From positions 1-21,791 of the forward strand of contig JAFTXF010000058.1 of the NCBI GenBank assembly GCA_017461685.1: 21,791 nucleotides of DNA. The letters run 5' to 3'. The DNA comes from Lachnospiraceae bacterium (lineage in GTDB: Bacteria > Bacillota > Clostridia > Lachnospirales > Lachnospiraceae). The number at the start of each line of letters is the position of its first letter. Position 1 is the first letter of the stretch. Below, in pieces: positions 1-6,775 of the stretch. The position numbers and the translations under genes were made by a program. The notes below the pieces were generated by a model. That model was given only the letters and a program-made list of their open reading frames with translations, made no database searches and had not been told where the DNA came from.

Positions 1-2
1 AA

Positions 3-803
3 ATGAGATTATTTAGTATTGCAAGCGGAAGCAGCGTCAATTGTATATACGTTGGCGCAGAGCATACCCATGTTCTTGTGGATGTGGGCATCAGCTGCAA
101 GCGCATTGAAGAGGGGCTGAAAAAAGCAGAGCTTATGGGGAAGGATATAGCAGGTATTTTTATTACCCATGAGCATAGTGATCATATTCAGGGACTGGGC
201 GTTATTGCCAGAAAATATGCCATTCCAATGTACGCTACGAGAGGCACTATTGAGGGGATAAAAAACAGCTGCAAAAATTTAGGAGCTTATGACACTGGAC
301 TTTTTCACGAGGTGAACGTGGACGAAGATTTGCAGTTGGGCGATTTAACGGTGCATCCTTTTCACATTCCTCATGATGCCAATGAGCCTTGTGCATATAG
401 ATTTGAAAGTGCCGGCAGAAAAGCGGCAGTGGCCACGGACATGGGAACCTTTAATCCATATATTATTGAGAATTTACAAGGATTGGATGCTATTTTATTA
501 GAGGCCAATCACGATGTACGCATGCTCCAGGCGGGACCTTATACCTATCCGCTAAAGCAGCGTATTTTAAGCGACAGAGGACATTTGTCCAATGATAACA
601 GCGGTATCCTGCTTTCCAAGATTTTACATGACAGAATGAAATATATTCTGCTGGGGCATTTGAGCCGGGAAAACAATATGCCGGAGCTGGCGTATGAAAC
701 TGTGAAGCTGGAGATTAATGCAGCAGATGTGCCTTATAGGGCAGAGCAATTTCAAATGTGTGTAGCCAGTCGCAGTGAAGTGGGCGAGGTACTGGAGTTT
801 TAG
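3..803 (+). CDS. walJ: WalJ/YycJ-type metallo-beta-lactamase-fold hydrolase
   Basis: This is a 266-residue cytosolic protein of the metallo-beta-lactamase fold. The N-terminus MRLFSIASGSS matches the usual start of WalJ/YycJ proteins, so the ATG at base 3 is probably the true start, although its ribosome binding site lies outside the window. The metal-binding motif THEHSDH is at residues 55-61 (H56, H58, D60, H61), a further metal-ligand aspartate is in ATDMG (D146), and a late histidine is in GHLSRENN near the C-terminus. The family is predicted to be an exonuclease or phosphodiesterase-like hydrolase. In Bacillus it is encoded next to walRK and affects cell-wall or DNA processes; here nothing upstream can be seen. 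Many relatives read SGSSGNC where this one has SGSSVNC (residues 8-14). The gene converges on tmcAL across a long palindrome. Family assignment is firm; the exact substrate is not known from the sequence. Confidence 0.88.
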   Translation: MRLFSIASGSSVNCIYVGAEHTHVLVDVGISCKRIEEGLKKAELMGKDIAGIFITHEHSDHIQGLGVIARKYAIPMYATRGTIEGIKNSCKNLGAYDTGLFHEVNVDEDLQLGDLTVHPFHIPHDANEPCAYRFESAGRKAAVATDMGTFNPYIIENLQGLDAILLEANHDVRMLQAGPYTYPLKQRILSDRGHLSNDNSGILLSKILHDRMKYILLGHLSRENNMPELAYETVKLEINAADVPYRAEQFQMCVASRSEVGEVLEF

Positions 804-808
804 GGACA

Positions 809-1087
809 TTGCAGTACAGATATGTGTGTTTCTGATTTCAGTTTCAAAACCGGCGTCCCGGGCAGTCTGAAAGGCATTAGAATGGTTGCGTAGAAAAACC
901 AGCAGCTGCAATTCAGAAAATTGGTTGTCAGAGTTTCGTGACGTAAGTCAATTCGAAATCTCTGACAACCAATCATATCTCTGAATGCAGCTGCGTAGTT
1001 TTACTAGCAAGCTTCTATTAACTTTCAGACTGCCCGGGACGCCGGTTTTGAAACTGAAATCAGAAACACAATAGGCCTGTACTGCAA
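809..1087. repeat. 279-bp imperfect palindrome (long hairpin, MITE-like) between convergent genes
   Basis: The whole gap between the first gene and tmcAL is one inverted repeat. The outer arms begin with TTGCAGTACAG at 809-819 and end with its complement at 1077-1087. A perfect 49-bp block follows (825-873 against 1022-1070). A looser middle section of roughly 70% match comes next, then GCAGCTGCA / TGCAGCTGC, then ATTGGTTGTCAGAG (920-933) facing its complement near 960-973. The stem continues through TTTCG / CGAAA and TGAC / GTCA to a GTAA tip at 943-946. There is no reading frame of note, no T-tract for a standard terminator, and no clear target-site duplication. It could be a non-autonomous mobile element, a bidirectional transcription stop, or a source of a structured RNA. 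The palindrome is directly seen; its nature is inferred. Confidence 0.85.
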
Positions 1088-1100
1088 ACGGGGGTTTGGA

Positions 1101-2450
1101 TTATATAATCACAATTTGTTTTCTGGCTTCGTGTATGCATTTCCTGCCGGATTTATGATGCATTACACTGTCGTAAATATGTGCAGCTTTCAAATCCATA
1201 CTTAGGAGACTGTAAGTCTCCGGATTCAGCAGTTTCCCTGCATCTGCAATTTTGGTAATAAGCGGTAGGCTGCTGTGCGCCTTGATAGCTGACAGTAACG
1301 GTGCAGCCTCACGTCTAAAACCTAATACACGGGCATATGGCACCGGCTGGTGTACATCCCGGGTGTCATTCTTGATATCTAACAGAATGTGTATAAGACA
1401 TCTGCACACTCTGGCATAGGTCAAATCCTTGGTCCAAAGTAAATCTGTAAACTGGGTAAAACAGTCAAATTCCGGCAGCTTATTTGCTATTTTATTGGCA
1501 AGCTCCGGAGTCACTTCCCAATAATCACATAATGCAGTCCTGGAAAGGCTTAAAAGTTTATAATGCAGCAGGCTGCTGAAATCATCTGCAAACAACAGAG
1601 CGTGTTCTAACTGTGCTGCACGTAATGAGTTTTCCACATGTGCAGGCAGCAGGCTGTGAAGAACATCGGGTGTGTCCGGGGAATATGCATGAATATTATT
1701 GGTTTGGCACAATATATTCCTAATGGCTGTGGCAGAGGCAAAGAGGGGATTGCTCTTTACGTCTGTTACATTAGCGGCATGCACTGCTGCGTGGCCGGTA
1801 TTTGTCACATGGCCTGTAGTGGTTGTTTGGTCGGCGTTTGTGAAATCTTCGGCAGCAAAGGTATCCAGATACCCCTGGCCCCGGCGCCTTACCGTGACAG
1901 GTTTTATAGCACTCTGCAGTCGATATAATGCCTTACAGTATTCCAAGGCCAGCATATTATTGGAATGTCCGTCCAAAAGACTTGCATCCAGATCAGGATA
2001 ACATGCCTGCACAGCCTGTAAGCGTGCAGCAGGATGGGACAGGCCTTGTTTTAAGGCTGTCTGATAGGCCTGGCGGTATGCCTCGGATTCTGTTGACAAT
2101 ACTTGGGCTAACTGCATAAGACCGGCCAAATCACCGGATTCCGAGCCGAAGCTCAAGGTATCCACACAGCCCAGTCCGTGGAGCAGAGACACGCCGCCAA
2201 AGCCGAAGCCTTCTGCGCTGGAAAGGGCGTAAGGCACCGGCAATTCCAATACAAGGTCACTGCCGGCTTCTAAGGCCATGCGGGCACGGGTGTGCTTGTC
2301 TATAATGGCAGGCAGACCGCGCTGCACGAAATCGCCGCTAAGTACCGTTATGATAAAATCAGCGCCGGTAAGGGCTTTTGTCTGTTTGATATGATATTGA
2401 TGTCCAAGATGCAGAGGGTTGTATTCTGCAATAATACCGGTAACGTGCAT
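1101..2450 (-). CDS. tmcAL: tRNA(Met) cytidine acetate ligase TmcAL (YlbM family)
   Basis: TmcAL activates acetate with ATP to acetyl-adenylate and transfers the acetyl group to cytidine 34 of elongator tRNA-Met, giving N4-acetylcytidine. The start chosen is the ATG at 2450, preceded by AGGAGG four bases upstream; a TTG five codons earlier (2465) is in frame but contains the ribosome binding site within it. The protein is 449 residues, longer than the roughly 400 usual for the family. Near the N-terminus EYNPLHLGHQYH carries the nucleotidyltransferase HxGH-like motif, and FASATAIRN (about residues 237-245) is the second conserved substrate-binding block. Just before that block, residues about 198-235 form a Thr/His/Ala-rich stretch that looks like an insertion and accounts for much of the extra length. 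The gene is divergent from pta-ackA. In Bacillus the orthologue lies beside the DUF177 gene and rpmF; here pta-ackA lie between them. Confidence 0.93.
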   Translation of the reverse strand: MHVTGIIAEYNPLHLGHQYHIKQTKALTGADFIITVLSGDFVQRGLPAIIDKHTRARMALEAGSDLVLELPVPYALSSAEGFGFGGVSLLHGLGCVDTLSFGSESGDLAGLMQLAQVLSTESEAYRQAYQTALKQGLSHPAARLQAVQACYPDLDASLLDGHSNNMLALEYCKALYRLQSAIKPVTVRRRGQGYLDTFAAEDFTNADQTTTTGHVTNTGHAAVHAANVTDVKSNPLFASATAIRNILCQTNNIHAYSPDTPDVLHSLLPAHVENSLRAAQLEHALLFADDFSSLLHYKLLSLSRTALCDYWEVTPELANKIANKLPEFDCFTQFTDLLWTKDLTYARVCRCLIHILLDIKNDTRDVHQPVPYARVLGFRREAAPLLSAIKAHSSLPLITKIADAGKLLNPETYSLLSMDLKAAHIYDSVMHHKSGRKCIHEARKQIVII

Positions 2451-2538
2451 AAAGCCTCCTGACAAAAATTGTTCACATAAAAATGCAAAAAATGAGCAAA
2501 ATGTATTTCAAAATGTACAATTTTGCGAAAATAACCAC

Positions 2539-2567
2539 TTGTGAATAAAATCTGTATTTAGTATAAT
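2539..2567 (+). promoter_or_regulatory. Probable sigma-A promoter of pta-ackA
   Basis: TTGTGA at 2539-2544 and TATAAT at 2562-2567 are separated by 17 bases. The -10 box is perfect and the -35 box matches four of six positions. Transcription would start near 2574, leaving an 80-base leader before pta in which I see no strong hairpin. The 2451-2653 gap is AT-rich and must also hold the divergent promoter of tmcAL, which I could not place with confidence. Confidence 0.7.
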
Positions 2568-2653
2568 ATATTTATAAAGTTTGGACAAGGTCTTCGTTCA
2601 AGCAAATTTTTACATTTACATATTGGTCGTTAAGGGCCCGGAAGGAGTAAAGT

Positions 2654-3658
2654 ATGTCTTATATTGATTCCATAAAGGAAAGAGCAAAACAGAACAAGAA
2701 AACCATTTGTTTACCGGAAACAGAAGACAAGAGAACTCTCTTGGCAGCTGCAAAGGTATTAGAAGAGGGTATTGCTAATGTAATCTTAGTTGGCAGTGAA
2801 GAAAAGGTAAGTGACAGCGCTCACTGGTTAAATATTGATTTATCAGGTGCTGCCGTTGTAGACCCTGCTACATCCCCTAAGTTAGATGCATATGTTGAGT
2901 TATTATATGAAACCAGAAAAGCTAAGGGCATGACTATGGAAAAGGCCAGAGAGATGTTATTATCTGACAACTTATTCTTTGGTGTTATGATGGTAAAGGC
3001 CGGCGATGCAGACGGTATGGTTGCAGGTGCATGCCACTCCACAGCCAATGTACTCCGTCCGTCCTTACAGATTTTAAAGACTGCTCCTGGGACTAAGCTT
3101 GTATCAGCATTCTTTATCATGGCAGTTCCGGACTGTGATGCAGGTGAGAACGGCACATTCGTATTTGCTGACTGCGGTCTGAATCAGGATCCTACAGCAG
3201 AAGAGTTAGCAGCTATCGCAGATTCTTCCGCAAAGAGCTTTAAGGCACTGGTTGGCGGTGAACCTAGAGTAGCTATGCTTTCACACTCTACCAAGGGTTC
3301 TGCAAAGCATGCATTGGTTGACAAGGTAGTAGAGGCTACCGAGATTGCCAAGGCTAATTATCCTGAATTAAAGGTAGACGGTGAGTTACAGTTGGATGCA
3401 GCATTGGTGGACACTGTTGCAGCAAGTAAGGCACCGGGCAGCGAAGTTGCAGGCAAGGCCAATGTTCTGATCTTCCCTAACTTAGATGCAGGTAATATCG
3501 GCTACAAGTTAGTGCAGAGACTTGCAAAGGCAGAAGCATACGGACCTGTTCTTCAGGGTATCGCAAAGCCTGTTAATGACTTGAGCCGCGGATGCAGCTG
3601 GGAAGATATCGTTGGTGTTGTAGCTATTACAGCAGTACAGGCTCAGCTTGCTGATTAA
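2654..3658 (+). CDS. pta: Phosphate acetyltransferase
   Basis: Pta converts acetyl-CoA and phosphate to acetyl phosphate and CoA in the cytosol, the first step of acetate fermentation and a source of acetyl phosphate. The 334-residue length is that of the short, single-domain Pta form found in Firmicutes, without the N-terminal regulatory domains of enterobacterial Pta. Recognisable blocks are ICLPETEDKRTLLAAA near the N-terminus, ADGMVAGACHSTANVLRP in the first half, SHSTKGSAKH around residues 210-220, and GKANVLIFPNLDAGNIGYK toward the C-terminus, all typical of the PTA_PTB family. The start follows GGAAGGAG with good spacing. ackA follows after 74 bp with no terminator, so the two are almost certainly one operon. 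The alternative, phosphate butyryltransferase, is unlikely given these blocks and the ackA partner. Confidence 0.97.
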   Translation: MSYIDSIKERAKQNKKTICLPETEDKRTLLAAAKVLEEGIANVILVGSEEKVSDSAHWLNIDLSGAAVVDPATSPKLDAYVELLYETRKAKGMTMEKAREMLLSDNLFFGVMMVKAGDADGMVAGACHSTANVLRPSLQILKTAPGTKLVSAFFIMAVPDCDAGENGTFVFADCGLNQDPTAEELAAIADSSAKSFKALVGGEPRVAMLSHSTKGSAKHALVDKVVEATEIAKANYPELKVDGELQLDAALVDTVAASKAPGSEVAGKANVLIFPNLDAGNIGYKLVQRLAKAEAYGPVLQGIAKPVNDLSRGCSWEDIVGVVAITAVQAQLAD

Positions 3659-3732
3659 TATATTGTGTGTATGTAGATAAATTATAATTGAATGATTTCT
3701 CCGAATGAAGATAGAAGGAAAGGAATTGTATT

Positions 3733-4929
3733 ATGAATATTTTAGTTATTAACTGTGGCAGCTCTTCTTTAAAGTATCAGCTGATTGACATGACCAATGA
3801 AAGCGTTACCGCAAAGGGTTTGTGCGAGAGAATCGGTATCGAAGGTTCTAACCTGGTTCATCAGCCTGCAGGCAAGGGCAAGATTAAAATCGAAAAGCCT
3901 ATGCCGGACCACACCGTTGCTATTCAGATGGTTCTGGATGCATTGGTTGACCCTGAAATCGGCGTTGTAAAGAGCGTTGATGAAATTGCAGCAATCGGTC
4001 ACCGCGTAGTACATGCAGGTACCAATTACAGCGAATCCGTTATTATTGATGAGAAGGTAAAAGAGGTTGTGAAGCTTTGCTATGACCTGGCTCCTTTACA
4101 CAATCCTGCAAACCTTATGGGTGTAGAAGCTTGTGAAAAGGCTCTTCCTGGCAAGCCAAATGTAGCTGTTTGGGATACAGCTTTTGGTATGAGCATGGAT
4201 GAAAAGGCTTATTTATATGCTATTCCTTACGAATATTTCGAGAAATACAGTGTTCGCCGTTACGGTTTCCACGGCACAAGCCATATGTTCGTTTCCGGCG
4301 AAGCTATTAAGTCATTAAATTTAGATCCTGAGAAGGCCAAAGTAATCGTTTGTCATTTGGGTAACGGTGCAAGTATTTCTGCTTCCATCGGCGGCAAGTG
4401 TGTAGATACCAGTATGGGTCTTACTCCGTTGGAAGGTCTTATCATGGGTACCAGAAGTGGTGACGTAGACGCCGGTGTTGTACAGTATATCTGCAATAAA
4501 GAGGGCAAGGATGTCAATGAAGTATTAAATATCCTCAATAAGAAGTCCGGTCTCTTAGGTTTAAGCGGCGGTATCTCCAGTGACTCCCGTGATATTATGA
4601 ATGCTATGGCGGAAGGCAATCACCGTGCAAAGGTTACTGCAGAAGCATTTATTTACCGTGTTGCTAAGTACATCGGTGCTTACACAGCAGCTATGAACGG
4701 TGTAGACGCAATCTGCTTTACAGCCGGCGTTGGTGAGAATGATGCTTATATCAGAAAGAGCATTTGTTCATATTTAGGATATCTTGGTGTTACCATCGAT
4801 GACGAAGCCAATAATGTAAGAGGTGTTGAGAGAGTTATCTCTACAGCAGACTCTAAGGTAAAGGTTATGTTGCTTCCTACAAACGAAGAACTTGCTATCG
4901 CAAGAGAAACCTACAGACTTTGCAAGTAA
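3733..4929 (+). CDS. ackA: Acetate kinase
   Basis: AckA transfers the phosphate of acetyl phosphate to ADP, giving acetate and ATP, and completes the Pta-AckA pathway. The 398-residue length is standard. The N-terminal block ILVINCGSSSLKYQLID holds the first nucleotide-binding segment of the ASKHA fold. GHRVVHAG, VWDTAFG, RRYGFHGTSH, VCHLGNGASI and FTAGVGENDAYIR follow in the expected order, including the conserved His and Arg positions of the active site. The start ATG lies after an AAAGGA ribosome binding site. It is co-oriented with pta and followed by a hairpin at 4956-4990 and by the promoter of the next transcription unit. Nothing in the sequence suggests that it is damaged. Confidence 0.98.
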   Translation: MNILVINCGSSSLKYQLIDMTNESVTAKGLCERIGIEGSNLVHQPAGKGKIKIEKPMPDHTVAIQMVLDALVDPEIGVVKSVDEIAAIGHRVVHAGTNYSESVIIDEKVKEVVKLCYDLAPLHNPANLMGVEACEKALPGKPNVAVWDTAFGMSMDEKAYLYAIPYEYFEKYSVRRYGFHGTSHMFVSGEAIKSLNLDPEKAKVIVCHLGNGASISASIGGKCVDTSMGLTPLEGLIMGTRSGDVDAGVVQYICNKEGKDVNEVLNILNKKSGLLGLSGGISSDSRDIMNAMAEGNHRAKVTAEAFIYRVAKYIGAYTAAMNGVDAICFTAGVGENDAYIRKSICSYLGYLGVTIDDEANNVRGVERVISTADSKVKVMLLPTNEELAIARETYRLCK

Positions 4930-4955
4930 TTGTTTTTGAAGTTTGAAATGTATAT

Positions 4956-4990
4956 AAATTTGTGGGTAGTGACAAACTACCCATAAATTT
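4956..4990 (+). terminator. Hairpin at the end of the pta-ackA operon
   Basis: A 15-bp stem with one G-U pair (4956-4970 against 4976-4990) closes a GACAA loop. The stem has a core of GGGTAGT / ACTACCC with A/T flanks, and the 3' arm ends AAATTTT. The T-run is short, so termination may be partial. Its position 27 bases after the ackA stop and before a strong promoter supports a terminator role. Confidence 0.65.
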
Positions 4991-5012
4991 TGGAAAAAAT
5001 TCAATTTATAGA

Positions 5013-5041
5013 TTGACAAGTTCAATCGAAATGTGTATAAT
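5013..5041 (+). promoter_or_regulatory. Perfect-consensus sigma-A promoter for the DUF177-rpmF unit
   Basis: TTGACA at 5013-5018 and TATAAT at 5036-5041 are both exact consensus hexamers with the ideal 17-base spacer. The start codon of the DUF177 gene is 25 bases past the -10 box, with TAGGAGA as ribosome binding site. This is the strongest promoter-like match in the window, as expected for ribosomal protein expression. Confidence 0.88.
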
Positions 5042-5066
5042 CGTTTAAGTATGAATAGGAGATACT

Positions 5067-5591
5067 ATGTTTATTAATCTATCTGATGTGTTCCTTTCTG
5101 CGGGCAGACCGTTTGAAGTCAGCTGCCCGATTGAGATGACAGAGATTCAAAACGGATACGAGAGTTTTTCAATTATTGAGAAGTCAGATGTGACGTTTAC
5201 CGGTACTCACAAGAGTAAAGGCAGAGCACTGATTACTGGCAAGGCCCATTTGGTGCTTGATATGCCATGTGACCGTTGTCTGAAGCCGGTACCTGTACGT
5301 ATTGAGCTATCCTTTGAACGGGATGTCTATTCTCCGGAAGTGGATGCAGGAGAGGATACTGAGGACAACCTTGATATTATGAAGGGTTATCAGTTAGACG
5401 TAGAAAGTCTTATATTCAATGAAATTTTGATGAACTGGCCTATGAAGGTATTGTGTAAAGCGGATTGCAAAGGAATTTGTAAAATGTGTGGCAAGGACCT
5501 CAACTTTGGGGAGTGCGGATGTGATACATTTGTACCAGACCCGAGAATGGCAGTGATAAAAGATATCTTTAACGCGAATAAGGAGGTGTAA
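5067..5591 (+). CDS. DUF177 (YceD/YlbN) family protein, rRNA accumulation factor homologue
   Basis: This 174-residue protein belongs to the DUF177 family, which almost always precedes rpmF. Work on bacterial and plant homologues links it to 23S rRNA accumulation, so a role in large-subunit assembly is likely. The sequence shows the CDRCLKPV block (C68, C71) and a cysteine-rich C-terminal part with C130, C134, C138, C141, C150 and C152, suggesting bound metal, as in many clostridial members. The acidic stretch around residues 89-102 and the NEILMNWPMKVLC segment are also typical. Its stop lies only 2 bases before the rpmF start, so translation of the two is probably coupled. The biochemical activity of the family is not settled. 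Confidence 0.9.
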   Translation: MFINLSDVFLSAGRPFEVSCPIEMTEIQNGYESFSIIEKSDVTFTGTHKSKGRALITGKAHLVLDMPCDRCLKPVPVRIELSFERDVYSPEVDAGEDTEDNLDIMKGYQLDVESLIFNEILMNWPMKVLCKADCKGICKMCGKDLNFGECGCDTFVPDPRMAVIKDIFNANKEV

Positions 5592-5593
5592 CG

Positions 5594-5776
5594 ATGTCTA
5601 TTTGTCCAAAGAACAAATCTTCCAAAGGTAGAAGAGATAAGAGAAGAGCAAACTGGAAAATGAGCGCTCCTACATTAGTAAAATGTAGCAAATGTGGTGC
5701 ACTTATGATGCCACACAGAGTATGCAAGGCTTGCGGTTCTTACAATAAACGCGAAATCGTTAGCGTAGAAAACTAA
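5594..5776 (+). CDS. rpmF: 50S ribosomal protein L32
   Basis: L32 is a small basic protein of the large ribosomal subunit. The 60-residue product starts MSICPKNKSSKGRRDKRRAN, the basic N-terminal tail of bacterial L32, and then has two CxxC pairs (C31/C34 and C44/C47) that form the zinc-binding ribbon of the zinc-containing paralogue type. The AGGAGG ribosome binding site lies inside the last codons and stop of the upstream DUF177 gene. The gene is followed at once by a good intrinsic terminator at 5790-5815. In many Firmicutes the next gene is plsX; here it is separated from plsX by the two-component/ABC block. Confidence 0.97.
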   Translation: MSICPKNKSSKGRRDKRRANWKMSAPTLVKCSKCGALMMPHRVCKACGSYNKREIVSVEN

Positions 5777-5789
5777 TTGTGATGAGAAG

Positions 5790-5815
5790 GGCGTTCCGGA
5801 TGGAATGCCTTTTTT
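5790..5815 (+). terminator. Intrinsic terminator of the rpmF unit
   Basis: GGCGTTCC (5790-5797) pairs with GGAATGCC (5802-5809) around a GGAT loop, with one G-U pair, followed directly by six T residues (5810-5815). It is a textbook Rho-independent terminator 14 bases after the rpmF stop. Its T-run is at the same time the 5' end of the next palindrome. Confidence 0.88.
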
Positions 5816-5853
5816 ATTACACAGGAAAGAGTACTTTCCTGTGTAATAAAAAA
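5810..5853. repeat. Perfect 20-bp-arm palindrome overlapping the rpmF terminator tail
   Basis: The arm at 5810-5829 (T6, then ATTACACAGGAAAG) is exactly complementary to 5834-5853, with only AGTA between them. The T-run that ends the rpmF terminator is therefore the outer end of this arm, so transcripts that read through would pair that U-run with the A-run at 5848-5853. It is not itself a normal terminator because no T-run follows the stem. It may be a protein-binding site, an end of a dispersed repeat, or a read-through RNA stabiliser. Confidence 0.8.
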
Positions 5854-5978
5854 GCTTCGCGAGGATGCGCACGATGTGCTAAGGAAGGCTGCTTTGCAGC
5901 TGCACATCGGCGCACAAAGCGAAGCAAGTCCCGTGGGGGATGAGGGATATATGAAGTTGGAAGCGGACTTGTCCGCTT
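5854..5978. other. Structured leader region upstream of the response regulator
   Basis: Immediately after the palindrome, GCTTCGC (5854-5860) can pair with GCGAAGC (5919-5925). Inside, TGCGCACGATGTGC (5866-5879) pairs with GCACATCGGCGCA (5902-5914) with one bulged base, and at the tip GCTGC-TTT-GCAGC forms at 5888-5900. This gives one branched-free, roughly 72-base hairpin. A second small hairpin, AAGCGGAC-TT-GTCCGCTT, is at 5961-5978. The segment lies in a 246-bp gene-free gap before the response regulator. It could be an RNA leader, a regulator binding site, or part of a repeated intergenic element; no known riboswitch class was recognised. Confidence 0.6.
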
Positions 5979-6022
5979 TGTTATTACCTTTTGTGTTGAC
6001 ATTTTGGGGAGGGGAGTGTACT

Positions 6023-6721
6023 ATGATTTACCATATAGCGATTTGCGATGATAATCCAATAGACGTGCAGTACGTAGAAGCTTTAGTTAGGTCCTGGGCA
6101 GCAGAAGCAAATGTGACCATGCAGACAGAAAGCTTTCCTTCAGCGGAGGCTTTATTGTTTCATTATGCAGAGCAAAAGGATTACGACATTTTTTTGCTGG
6201 ACATTGAAATGGAACAGATGGATGGGGTAACCCTGGCAAAAAGCATCCGTAAAGATAATGAAACCGCGCAAATCATTTTTATTACCGGTTATTCGGACTA
6301 CATAGCAGAAGGATACGAGGTGTCCGCATTGCATTATCTTATGAAGCCGGTGCAGAAAGAAAAGCTTTTCCAGGTGTTAAACCGAGCCGCAGAGAAAATC
6401 AAAAAGAATGAAAGCGTGCTGACATTGCAGTTTTCGGGTGAAATGATAAGAGTACCTTTCTACGAAATCCGATATCTGGAGGTGTGCAAAAATTACGTAA
6501 CCGTTCACGGAAAAATAGATTACACCGTAAAAAAGTCACTGGGCGAATTCGAGGAAGAACTGGACGAACGCTTTTTCAGAATAGGAAGGTCTTACATTAT
6601 CAACCTTTCTCAAATACAAAGAGTAACCAAAACGGGAGTCTACCTCCTGAGTGGAGACATGATACCCCTGGCCCGAGGCGTGTACGAAACCCTGAACCGT
6701 GCGATTATTACAAATATGTAA
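6023..6721 (+). CDS. LytTR-family response regulator
   Basis: This is a DNA-binding response regulator of 232 residues. The N-terminal receiver domain (about 1-120) has the acidic pair D9/D10 in ICDDN, the phospho-acceptor D60 in FLLDIEMEQMDG, and K108 in LMKPV. The C-terminal LytTR domain (about 133-232) shows the characteristic IRYLEVCKNYVTVH and FFRIGRSYIINLSQI blocks. Such regulators are AgrA/ComE-like and often control peptide or transport genes. The start chosen is the ATG at 6023, which follows GGGGAGGGGAG and gives the normal start MIYHIAICDDN; the frame is open upstream to 5876, but that part crosses the hairpin region and lacks a ribosome binding site. The kinase gene follows after 54 bp, so the pair is very likely co-transcribed. 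The target is unknown; the neighbouring ABC genes are the obvious candidates. Confidence 0.93.
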   Translation: MIYHIAICDDNPIDVQYVEALVRSWAAEANVTMQTESFPSAEALLFHYAEQKDYDIFLLDIEMEQMDGVTLAKSIRKDNETAQIIFITGYSDYIAEGYEVSALHYLMKPVQKEKLFQVLNRAAEKIKKNESVLTLQFSGEMIRVPFYEIRYLEVCKNYVTVHGKIDYTVKKSLGEFEEELDERFFRIGRSYIINLSQIQRVTKTGVYLLSGDMIPLARGVYETLNRAIITNM

Positions 6722-6775
6722 TGTAGCGATATAATTTGGTGATTACCGAATATCAGAAAACACAAGGAGGAGGCT

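Noticed and set aside
809..1087. Retron msr-msd-like or CRISPR-like element
   Set aside because: There is no reverse transcriptase gene nearby and no spaced direct repeats; the structure is one single palindrome.
1638..2119. Plus-strand open frames opposite tmcAL
   Set aside because: They are reverse-strand shadows of tmcAL without ribosome binding sites or recognisable domains.
2451..2465. TTG start for tmcAL five codons upstream
   Set aside because: These codons contain the AGGAGG that serves the ATG at 2450, and the family motif starts right after that ATG.
3661..3688. Internal promoter between pta and ackA based on TATAAT at 3683-3688
   Set aside because: No acceptable -35 box at 16-18 bases; the best TTG-type hexamer is only 14 bases away.
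5876..6022. N-terminal extension of the response regulator frame
   Set aside because: The frame is open, but it crosses the hairpin region, has no ribosome binding site at 5876, and the encoded 49 residues are not part of a receiver domain. ATG 6023 gives the standard start.
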